In this document: positions 7,518 through 12,661 of the stretch, piece after piece
Layout: each line of letters starts with the position of its first letter
Position numbering within the stretch: the stretch's first letter is position 1
Source of the DNA: Oscillospiraceae bacterium
GTDB taxonomy: Bacteria > Bacillota > Clostridia > Oscillospirales > Acutalibacteraceae
NCBI GenBank assembly: GCA_003486665.1
Contig: DNGF01000101.1
Coordinates: forward strand, 1 to 12,661
Direction of reading: 5' to 3'
Length of the DNA: 12,661 nt
The notes under the pieces: model-generated
Database searches by the model: none
The model's input: the letters and a program-made list of their open reading frames with translations, nothing else
Told to the model about the DNA's origin: nothing
Made by a program: the position numbers and the translations under genes

Positions 7518-8424
7518 TATTACCGCCTCCGATCAGATTCATATAAAAGCTTTCAAGATTTTCGTCCCGTTCCTTCATACTGTAAACTGTGCAGTCGGCT
7601 TTTGAAAGCTCCGTTACAAGCCTTGTGACCTGCACATCCGAATAAATATAAGCCGCGTTTTCATCAGCAATTTTATATTCAATGTCCATACGTTCAAGCA
7701 CCTTTGCCAGTGCCGATATATCGCTGACGTTTATGTATGTGCTTTTTCGGCAGCGCTGTTCCAGCTCCTCGGAACTCATCTCTTTAATAATTTTTCCCCC
7801 GTCGATAAATCCGTAGTGAGTAGCCAAACGCGAAAGCTCATCAAGGATATGACTGGAGATCAGCACTGTTATTCCGCACTCGCGGTTAAGCTTTAATATA
7901 AGCTCTCTCATCTCTATAATTCCCTGCGGATCCAAACCGTTTATCGGCTCGTCAAGGACAAGGAATTCGGGATCTCCTGCCAAGGCAACCGCTATGCCAA
8001 GACGCTGACGCATTCCGAGAGAAAAGTCCTTTACCTTCTTCTTACCCGTATTTCCCAATCCGACAAGCTCCAACAGCTCCGCGGGCTTCATTCTTGAAGT
8101 TTCTTTCAGTATATTATTCTGCTGACGCAGATTTTCCTCGGCTGTCATTTCCGTATACACCGCCGGCGACTCAACAACCGCTCCCATTCTGCGGCGCATT
8201 TCCCCTATCTTTTTGTCCTTATTCTTTATTCCGTAAAGCATATATTCTCCGCCGCTCGGCTCCTGCAAGCCGCAGATAAGACGGATAAGCGTTGTTTTTC
8301 CTGCTCCGTTGCGACCGACAAAGCCGTAAATCGAGCCTTTCGGTATGTGCATGGTCAAGCCGTTCAATGCGCTGAAATTTCGATAACGTTTGCTCAGCGC
8401 TTTCGTTTCAAGTATGTATTCCAT
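7510..8424 (-). CDS. ABC transporter ATP-binding protein (BcrA-type)
   Basis: A cytoplasmic ATPase of 304 residues that powers the adjoining ABC-2 permease. Motifs in order: Walker A GRNGAGKTT (37-45); a Q-loop region VVESPAVYTEMT with Glu85 in place of Gln, usual in the BcrA-type branch; signature SLGMRQ (135-140); Walker B LVLDEP (155-160); and the H-loop H192. A C-terminal accessory segment of about 90 residues follows (215-304), as in bacitracin-type exporters. I chose the ATG at 8424 because GAGG lies 7 bases upstream. An in-frame TTG at 8484 would add 20 residues that do not resemble the family and would start inside a dyad. Confidence 0.92.
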   Translation of the reverse strand: MEYILETKALSKRYRNFSALNGLTMHIPKGSIYGFVGRNGAGKTTLIRLICGLQEPSGGEYMLYGIKNKDKKIGEMRRRMGAVVESPAVYTEMTAEENLRQQNNILKETSRMKPAELLELVGLGNTGKKKVKDFSLGMRQRLGIAVALAGDPEFLVLDEPINGLDPQGIIEMRELILKLNRECGITVLISSHILDELSRLATHYGFIDGGKIIKEMSSEELEQRCRKSTYINVSDISALAKVLERMDIEYKIADENAAYIYSDVQVTRLVTELSKADCTVYSMKERDENLESFYMNLIGGGNND

Positions 8425-8440
8425 TGTCAAACCTCTTTTT

Positions 8441-8472
8441 AAGACAACACCTCGCAATTGAGTTATTGTCTT
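8441..8472. promoter_or_regulatory. Inverted repeat in the ABC operon leader
   Basis: AAGACAA (8441-8447) and TTGTCTT (8466-8472) are exact complements. Partial inner pairing (CTC/GAG around a GCAATT loop) would give a hairpin at the 5' end of the transcript. It lies between the predicted start site (about 8480) and the ribosome site. It may be an operator or an RNA element; no T-run follows it. Confidence 0.45.
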
Positions 8473-8486
8473 GATTTTTTTCAAAA

Positions 8487-8514
8487 ATTATGAATATATT
8501 TTTTTACCTTTCAA
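8487..8514 (-). promoter_or_regulatory. Probable promoter for the ABC exporter genes
   Basis: On the minus strand TTGAAA (8514-8509), a 16-base spacer and CATAAT (8492-8487), each one base off consensus. It sits in the gap upstream of the ATPase gene and suggests that the exporter has its own start site. Confidence 0.5.
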
Positions 8515-8581
8515 ACAAATATTTTGCCGACAGCATGACGTGTTTCCATAGAACTGTTTTACAAAATTCATCTTAAATTTG

Positions 8582-9007
8582 TCAGACAAAATAATAGCTT
8601 ATTATTCTTGCGAATTCCATTGTAAGGATTTTTAATAAAGCTCCTCCCGACATAATATAAAACCATATTTCCCTCATATGCTGCGATTTTGAAATCGGTG
8701 TTGCGACTGCGGCAACAATAATGAGAAGCGCTCCGACGCAGCCTATAACCGTAGGCACGCTTATCAGTCCGAATATGCCGGGCTCACAGCTGCCGTCGAT
8801 TGCGTGCTGAATCGTTCTGTCCAAGCCGTCACGGGCCGCCGCAAAACAGCATATAACAAGTCCGAATACCAGCACGATAGCGCTTCTGCGTCCCCAGAAT
8901 TGAACGGAATTGCTGTTTATAACCGAATATCCGATATAGACAAGAATTGCCAAAATCATAATTGTTGTTGCAGTTGTTACGGCATTTCCGAAATAAAGTC
9001 TTATCAT
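8582..9007 (-). CDS. Four-helix membrane protein of unknown function
   Basis: A 141-residue protein that I do not recognise. Four hydrophobic segments are visible: about 10-32, 43-62, 77-105 and 113-140. A charged loop at 58-76 contains ARDGLDRTIQHAIDG and one Cys. GAGGT lies just upstream of the ATG at 9007. The gene follows the DUF998 gene by 15 bases on the same strand, so the two are almost certainly co-transcribed. The ABC ATPase gene begins 157 bases downstream, behind a possible promoter of its own. A role as a membrane partner of the DUF998 protein, or as an accessory to the exporter, is only a guess from position. Confidence 0.72.
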   Translation of the reverse strand: MIRLYFGNAVTTATTIMILAILVYIGYSVINSNSVQFWGRRSAIVLVFGLVICCFAAARDGLDRTIQHAIDGSCEPGIFGLISVPTVIGCVGALLIIVAAVATPISKSQHMREIWFYIMSGGALLKILTMEFARIISYYFV

Positions 9008-9022
9008 ATTACCTCAACCTCA

Positions 9023-9649
9023 TTAATTATAGTTTTTCATGCAAAAAAGATGTATGCCGAGTGCGGCATTAAAGCCCGTTGCGGCAAAAACGCTGAATCT
9101 CTCAACAATTCCGAAATATTCTGTCGGGACGATCTTCATTCCTGCAGCACCGACAAGCATCATCGCGAGAGCGACCGCCGCGCATATCCCGTATGAGAGG
9201 CACGGCCTGCTTTTGATGCCGGAGATGATAATAACGGTCAGCGACACAACGGAAAGAATTACCACAACCGCCGTTATTGCAAGGTGCATCCTATCCTGAA
9301 ACGCCCCTGCATATCCACTGTCGCTCAGCGGAAACATACGAAAACCGACAGCCGAGATCCACTCCATTACGGCAAAAGTATAGATTCCCGACCGAAGCAG
9401 CTTTGTTCCTCTCCCCTGAATTCCCACGCAGACCAATGTTGAACACAGCACCTCGCATACATTGTATAGGCTGCTGAGTCTGTTCCAAAGAGAGAGCGAA
9501 GGCGCATTTGCCGCGCTGAGATCGCTGACCGCCTGAGCCATCCAATTATATCCGGGATAAGCGAGCGGAGAAAAGATTACCGCCGCCGCATATGAGAGCA
9601 AACTGACAACTCCCAAAAGCCCCAGCACCTGCAGCAAAGATTTTTTCAT
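9023..9649 (-). CDS. DUF998-family membrane protein
   Basis: A 208-residue integral membrane protein with six hydrophobic segments: about 8-30, 62-80, 86-106, 123-145, 152-172 and 183-203. The pattern matches DUF998: YPGYNWMAQAVSDLSA after helix 1, FRMFP after helix 3, and a histidine (H122) at the start of helix 4. The function of the family is unknown. The ATG at 9649 is preceded by AGAGG at 8 bases; upstream in-frame ATGs at 9667 and 9679 lack a comparable site. It comes first of a pair with the four-helix protein and begins 66 bases beyond the terminator of tetR-ktr. I see no convincing promoter in that gap, so readthrough from the tetR promoter remains possible. Confidence 0.83.
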   Translation of the reverse strand: MKKSLLQVLGLLGVVSLLSYAAAVIFSPLAYPGYNWMAQAVSDLSAANAPSLSLWNRLSSLYNVCEVLCSTLVCVGIQGRGTKLLRSGIYTFAVMEWISAVGFRMFPLSDSGYAGAFQDRMHLAITAVVVILSVVSLTVIIISGIKSRPCLSYGICAAVALAMMLVGAAGMKIVPTEYFGIVERFSVFAATGFNAALGIHLFCMKNYN

Positions 9650-9714
9650 ATACAAGACCTCTTTCATAAAATTACGCAATACTGCACATCAAAAGGCACA
9701 GCATCGCCTTAAAT

Positions 9715-9761
9715 AAAAAAGACACAGCACTTGCCGCATTAAGCGGTCAGCACTGCGTCTT
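9715..9761 (-). terminator. Strong intrinsic terminator after ktr, overlapping its stop codon
   Basis: On the minus strand the arms 9761-9743 and 9737-9719 pair over 19 positions, with three G-U wobbles, a 2-base internal loop and a 5-base loop, followed by TTTTTT (9720-9715). Three positions that wobble in the minus-strand RNA would be A-C mismatches in plus-strand RNA, so the structure is strand-specific. The ktr stop codon lies inside the upstream arm. Confidence 0.88.
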
Positions 9762-9941
9762 AGCGTCCGGTTGACTCGATATAATTTCAATATTATAATT
9801 CTGTGCGTTTATTATGCTCTCTCTTTTGCATTTAGGACAAAACAGCGGAAAGTTTTGAAGCACCGTCCCCTGAAGCAAACGCAATCGGGTTTTTCCTCCG
9901 CACAGCGGGCATAAGATCCACTTTTCTTCGGAATAATCCAT
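9747..9941 (-). CDS. Cysteine-rich KTR domain protein
   Basis: A 64-residue protein with two CPxC knuckles, C11/C14 in CPLCGGKTRL and C35/C38 in FPLFCPKC. The KTR triplet that names the family and an ending near PDAKTQ are both present. The fold should be a zinc ribbon; the function of the family is unknown. I prefer the ATG at 9941. It is one base after the tetR stop, has a GAGGG site 8 bases upstream, and leaves a product starting like its relatives. An ATG at 9956 would add five residues inside the tetR end. Translation is probably coupled to tetR, which suggests a shared job with the repressor. The gene ends in a terminator that overlaps its last codons. Confidence 0.85.
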   Translation of the reverse strand: MDYSEEKWILCPLCGGKTRLRLLQGTVLQNFPLFCPKCKRESIINAQNYNIEIISSQPDAKTQC

Positions 9942-9942
9942 A

Positions 9943-10581
9943 TTATCCACCCTCATTTATTTTAGAATTGAATCTGCGAAAGAAGAGTCTGACATGAGCA
10001 TCAAGCCTTTCAAGACATTCCGCTTCCTTCTCAGGCTGACGGTCGCATACACCGATCAGCGTAATTATCGGAGCGGCATACATCAGAGCAAGCGATTGAG
10101 GATCCTCGTTGAAGAGCTCGCCGTTTGAAATCAGCTGCTGAAAAATACCGGCATGGTAAACTATAACCCTGTTAACATAGCGTTCCGTATACAGCTTTGC
10201 AAGTTCGGGAGAACGGAACTGCTCTATAGTCATCATGCGGCGAAATTTGCAGATTGTTTCATTGTGAAGCGAATAACAAAAAAGCTGTCTTACCTTTCTT
10301 ACAAGAGCGTCCTCTGTAATTTCCGAAAAAACGGGAATGTCCTGTTCGGAATCCTGCACATGAATGTCTATTTTGTCGGTGTCCCTTTCATATTGAGCCG
10401 CAGTCGCCTCAACAATAGCATCGAAGATCGCCTGCTTGCTCGGATAATGATTGTAAAGCGACGGAGCTTTGATCCCGACCGCCTTTGCGATCTCACTTAC
10501 GCTCACGGAATCATACCCGTAGGCAGAAAAAAGCTCCAAAGCTTTTTCGAGAATCTTTGCTTTTGTATCTTCCTGTTTCAT
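9943..10581 (-). CDS. TetR-family transcriptional repressor
   Basis: A DNA-binding regulator of 212 residues. The N-terminal helix-turn-helix (about 8-53) has the family pattern: ILEKALELFSAYGYD, then VSEIAKAVGIKAPSLYNHYPSK. The remaining 150 or so residues form the helical ligand-binding and dimer domain, too variable to indicate a ligand. GGAGG lies just before the ATG at 10581. A 20-bp near-perfect palindrome covers the predicted transcription start, so self-repression is likely. The gene heads a unit with ktr, and the DUF998, four-helix and ABC genes lie downstream on the same strand. Control of an exporter would suit the family but needs evidence. Confidence 0.92.
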   Translation of the reverse strand: MKQEDTKAKILEKALELFSAYGYDSVSVSEIAKAVGIKAPSLYNHYPSKQAIFDAIVEATAAQYERDTDKIDIHVQDSEQDIPVFSEITEDALVRKVRQLFCYSLHNETICKFRRMMTIEQFRSPELAKLYTERYVNRVIVYHAGIFQQLISNGELFNEDPQSLALMYAAPIITLIGVCDRQPEKEAECLERLDAHVRLFFRRFNSKINEGG

Positions 10582-10590
10582 ATGCCCTCC

Positions 10591-10610
10591 ACTAACTAAC
10601 GTTCGTTAGT
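10591..10610. promoter_or_regulatory. TetR-type operator
   Basis: ACTAACTAACGTTCGTTAGT is a 20-bp palindrome with a single mismatched pair (positions 7 and 14). It overlaps the predicted start site of tetR and ends just upstream of its ribosome site. Placement and size are typical of an autoregulated TetR operator. Confidence 0.82.
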
Positions 10611-10613
10611 TTT

Positions 10614-10641
10614 ATTATAGCAGTATTTTGTCAAAAGTCAA
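10614..10641 (-). promoter_or_regulatory. Promoter for tetR-ktr
   Basis: On the minus strand TTGACT (10641-10636), 16 bases, then TATAAT (10619-10614) with an extended TGC just before it. The operator lies immediately downstream, around the start site. Confidence 0.78.
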
Positions 10642-10719
10642 TAGAAAATTTATATTTATTTTTAAATCAGTCAATTCTATAATAGTCCCCTGCCTATAAC
10701 GCACGCGGACGATTAGATA

Positions 10720-10747
10720 TTGACTTTTACGGCAAACGTGCTATAAT
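10720..10747 (+). promoter_or_regulatory. Promoter for tRNA-Leu
   Basis: TTGACT (10720-10725), a 16-base spacer and TATAAT (10742-10747) with an extended TGC element. The start site would be near 10754, a few bases before the mature tRNA. The -10 box lies within a GTGCTA/TAGCAC dyad (10738-10752). About 70 bases of AT-rich sequence between this and the divergent tetR promoter show no other clear feature. Confidence 0.8.
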
Positions 10748-10760
10748 AGCACCGATATTT

Positions 10761-10845
10761 GCGGATATGGCGGAATTGGCAGACGCGTTGGATTTAGGAT
10801 CCAATATCTACAGATGTGCAGGTTCAAGTCCTGTTATCCGCACCA
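10761..10845 (+). tRNA. tRNA-Leu (anticodon UAG)
   Basis: An 85-base cloverleaf with encoded CCA. The acceptor arms GCGGATA and TATCCGC pair fully. The anticodon stem TTGGA/TCCAA holds the loop TTTAGGA with TAG at 10795-10797. A long variable arm (class II) and a T arm with TTCAAGT follow. It reads CUN codons. It has its own promoter and lies 73 bases before trkA. Confidence 0.96.
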
Positions 10846-10860
10846 ATACTACGGCTGTGA

Positions 10861-10889
10861 CTGCGATTTAGCCGGTCGCAGCTGTTTTA
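10861..10889 (+). terminator. Possible weak terminator between tRNA-Leu and trkA
   Basis: A 6-bp stem CTGCGA/TCGCAG (10861-10866 with 10876-10881) with a 9-base loop is followed three bases later by TTTT. It is short for a terminator, so some readthrough into trkA is plausible. Confidence 0.4.
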
Positions 10890-10918
10890 AATTGTTAAAT
10901 ATGAAAGGCGGCAATTTT

Positions 10919-12280
10919 GTGAAAATTATTGTTGTCGGAATCGGCAAGGTCGGCTATACCGTTGCGGATCAACTTTCGAATGAAATGCACGATGTAACCA
11001 TTGTCGATACAAATGAAAAGGTGCTGACTTCGGCGTTAAACAGTCTTGATGTTATCGCTGTCGGCGGCAACGGAGCCTCCCGTCAGGTTCTTACCGAAGC
11101 CGGAGTTGAGGACAGCGACCTTGTAATCGCTCTTACGGGCAGTGACGAGATCAATCTTCTCTGCTGTCTGCTTGCAACAAAGCTTGGTGCAAACGGAACG
11201 ATCGCGCGAGTCAGAAACCGCGAATACAACGAGGATATCCGTCTTATAAAGGACAGCCTCGGTCTTTCAATGGCTATCAATCCCGAAAAGGAAGCCGCCG
11301 AGGAAATACTGCGTATTCTCAAATACCCTTCGGCAAAGAACATTGATACCTTTGCAAAGGGTAAGATCAATATTGTAAGCTTTTCGGCTACGGCGAACTG
11401 CAATCTTTGCGGCAAGGCGGTTAAGGATTCTTTCTCAGGGCTGAAAGCAAGAGCGCTTGCCTGTGCCGTTGAGCGAGGAAGCGACATCTTTATCCCGTTC
11501 GGTGACTCCGTTATCGAAGAAAACGATGTTGTCGCCGTGCTTGTTGCCCCCGATGAAACGCCGAGCTTCTTCCGTGAAATCGGATTGCCGGTTAACTCGG
11601 TCAAAAAGACAATGATCATCGGCGGCGGCAAAATCGCTCACTATCTGGCAACCGAAATGTGCCGTCTGAATATGGACACAACCATTATAGAGAGCAATCC
11701 TCAGACAGCCGATAATCTCAGCTATCTCCTCCCGAAAGCAAATGTAATCTGCGGCGACGGAACAAACCGCGCCCTGCTGATGGAAGAGGGACTGCGTGAC
11801 GCAAGCGCGATATGCTGTCTGACCGGATTTGACGAGGAAAACCTTATCCTTTCGCTTTTTGCAAAAAAGGTCGTTCCGGATATTAAAACTATAGCCAAAA
11901 TCAACCGAACCGCCTTTAACGAGGTCGTACGTTCGCTTGATATCGGCAGTGTGATCTACCCCAAGTTTATAACAGCGAGTCAGATCCTCCAGCACGTCCG
12001 CGCCAAGAAAAACAATATCGGCAGCAACGTGGAAACTCTATACAAAATAATTGACAACAAGGTTGAGGCATTGGAATTCCATGTCAGCGAGGAAAGCGAG
12101 CTTGTCAGCACATCGCTTGAAGAGCTTCAGCTTCGCAGCAACGTGATCATCGGCTCGATCAACCGAAAAGGAAACGTCTTTATCCCACGAGGCAAGGACA
12201 CTCTTCAGGTCGGCGATTCCGTTGTTGTTGTAACCACAATTCAAGGTCTTTCCGATCTTGACGACATCAAGAAGGACTAA
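10919..12280 (+). CDS. trkA: Trk potassium uptake system regulatory protein TrkA
   Basis: A peripheral cytoplasmic, nucleotide-binding gating subunit of the Trk K+ channel-like transporter, 453 residues, with the usual doubled RCK plan. The first Rossmann domain (about 1-120) has GIGKVG (7-12) and the ribose-binding acid D30. A TrkA-C domain follows at about 145-222. The second Rossmann domain (about 230-350) has GGGKIA (235-240) and E258, and the second TrkA-C domain is at about 370-445. I chose GTG 10919: AAAGGCGG lies 7 bases upstream and the product begins at the first strand. An in-frame ATG at 10901 has no ribosome site, and the longer open frame runs back into the tRNA. trkH follows four bases after the stop. 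A C161-x-x-C164 pair in the first TrkA-C domain is a small oddity. Confidence 0.94.
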   Translation: MKIIVVGIGKVGYTVADQLSNEMHDVTIVDTNEKVLTSALNSLDVIAVGGNGASRQVLTEAGVEDSDLVIALTGSDEINLLCCLLATKLGANGTIARVRNREYNEDIRLIKDSLGLSMAINPEKEAAEEILRILKYPSAKNIDTFAKGKINIVSFSATANCNLCGKAVKDSFSGLKARALACAVERGSDIFIPFGDSVIEENDVVAVLVAPDETPSFFREIGLPVNSVKKTMIIGGGKIAHYLATEMCRLNMDTTIIESNPQTADNLSYLLPKANVICGDGTNRALLMEEGLRDASAICCLTGFDEENLILSLFAKKVVPDIKTIAKINRTAFNEVVRSLDIGSVIYPKFITASQILQHVRAKKNNIGSNVETLYKIIDNKVEALEFHVSEESELVSTSLEELQLRSNVIIGSINRKGNVFIPRGKDTLQVGDSVVVVTTIQGLSDLDDIKKD

Positions 12281-12284
12281 TGCC

Positions 12285-12661
12285 ATGAACAAGAAAATGA
12301 TAACCTATGTTTTAGGTATTCTGCTTATCACGGAGAGCATACTTCTTCTGCTTCCTACATTTATAGGTCTTTATTACAAGGAAAATGTCGTACCGTTTCT
12401 TATTTCAATAGCGGCAGCCGCAGCCTGCGGATTCATCATGACTCGCTTCAAGCCGAATGACAAAACCATTCTTTCGTCTGACGGTTTTGCAATCGTTTCT
12501 CTCGGCTGGATCCTCATCAGTCTTTTCGGCGCTCTTCCCTTCTTTATAAGCAAGGAGATTCCGAATTATCTTGACGCCGTTTTTGAAGTTGTTTCAGGCT
12601 TTACAACAACGGGTTCAAGTATTCTTACAAATGTTGAGGCACTGAGCAAGGAGATGATATT
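12285..12661 (+). CDS. trkH: Trk potassium uptake channel subunit TrkH (5' part)
   Basis: The membrane pore subunit partnered with TrkA, cut by the window end after 125 codons. Two hydrophobic helices (about 5-28 and 34-52) precede a third near 65-85. The first pore-loop filter FTTTGSS appears around residue 109-115, as in TrkH/KtrB proteins, where the Gly lines the K+ path. GAAGGA at 12271-12276 lies 8 bases before the ATG, inside the last codons of trkA, so the two genes form an operon. A complete gene would be about 480 codons; the rest is outside the window. Confidence 0.92.
   Translation, partial: MNKKMITYVLGILLITESILLLLPTFIGLYYKENVVPFLISIAAAAACGFIMTRFKPNDKTILSSDGFAIVSLGWILISLFGALPFFISKEIPNYLDAVFEVVSGFTTTGSSILTNVEALSKEMI

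Noticed and set aside
8425..8484. Twenty-residue N-terminal extension of the ABC ATPase from a TTG start
   Set aside because: It would start near the predicted transcription start, runs through a dyad, and is not family-like; ATG 8424 has GAGG at the right distance.
9023..9545. Plus-strand and other-frame open frames across the DUF998 gene
   Set aside because: They are rich in residues typical of antisense translation, have no ribosome sites, and overlap a well-supported membrane protein gene.
9692..9710. Second hairpin AAGGC/GCCTT downstream of the ktr terminator
   Set aside because: Only five base pairs with an 8-base loop; the strong adjacent terminator explains termination.
10629..10634. 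TTGACA on the minus strand as the -35 of tetR
   Set aside because: Only 9 bases separate it from TATAAT; TTGACT at 10641-10636 has workable 16-base spacing.
10814..10918. N-terminal extension of TrkA reading back into the tRNA
   Set aside because: The extra 35 residues are translated from the tRNA 3' half and spacer and have no ribosome site; the Rossmann strand begins at GTG 10919.
11083..11995. Long minus-strand frames of 182 and 186 codons inside trkA
   Set aside because: They are antisense shadows of a conserved gene; no ribosome site or recognisable domain is present.

Overview
The window looks like chromosomal DNA from an anaerobic Clostridia-type Bacillota, probably a gut Oscillospirales/Ruminococcaceae-like organism. 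This is inferred from the moderate GC content, the strong AGGAGG-like ribosome binding sites, GTG and TTG starts, sigma-A promoters, the DapL route to meso-diaminopimelate, a TM1266-type hydrogenase regulator and a cysteine-rich KTR protein. I see no phage, insertion sequence, integrase or CRISPR. Most genes are intact core or common accessory genes.

Layout. 2-169 (+) is the C-terminal tail of an unrecognised protein. 198-2466 (+) is an OmpR-family two-component system, ending at a bidirectional terminator (2473-2507). 2532-4510 (-) is dapF-dapL, the two consecutive steps from tetrahydrodipicolinate to meso-DAP, overlapping at TAATG. 4511-4762 is a compact divergent control region. It holds near-consensus promoters on both strands, two palindromes and a terminator-like hairpin in the dapF leader. 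4763-5020 (+) is a stand-alone TM1266-type regulator, and 5099-6559 (-) is a PutP-like Na+/proline symporter; the two converge on a shared terminator. 6687-8424 (-) is a BcrA-type ABC ATPase plus an ABC-2 permease. 8582-9649 (-) encodes a four-helix membrane protein and a DUF998 membrane protein. 9747-10581 (-) is tetR-ktr, with a 20-bp palindromic operator at the tetR start site. 10761-10845 (+) is tRNA-Leu(UAG). 10919-12661 (+) is trkA followed by the start of trkH (K+ uptake), cut by the window edge.

Working together. dapF and dapL supply cell-wall meso-DAP and lysine. trkA-trkH and putP are ion or solute uptake systems. The minus-strand run from tetR down to the ABC permease (10581 to 6687) resembles a regulator-plus-export module. 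It is broken by a strong terminator after ktr, so tetR-ktr is one transcription unit and the membrane genes are probably one or two others. The substrate and the role of the two small membrane proteins cannot be read from sequence.

I did not find a clearly new system. The least explained parts are the tetR-ktr/DUF998/4-TM/ABC neighbourhood and the dapF leader and operator architecture.
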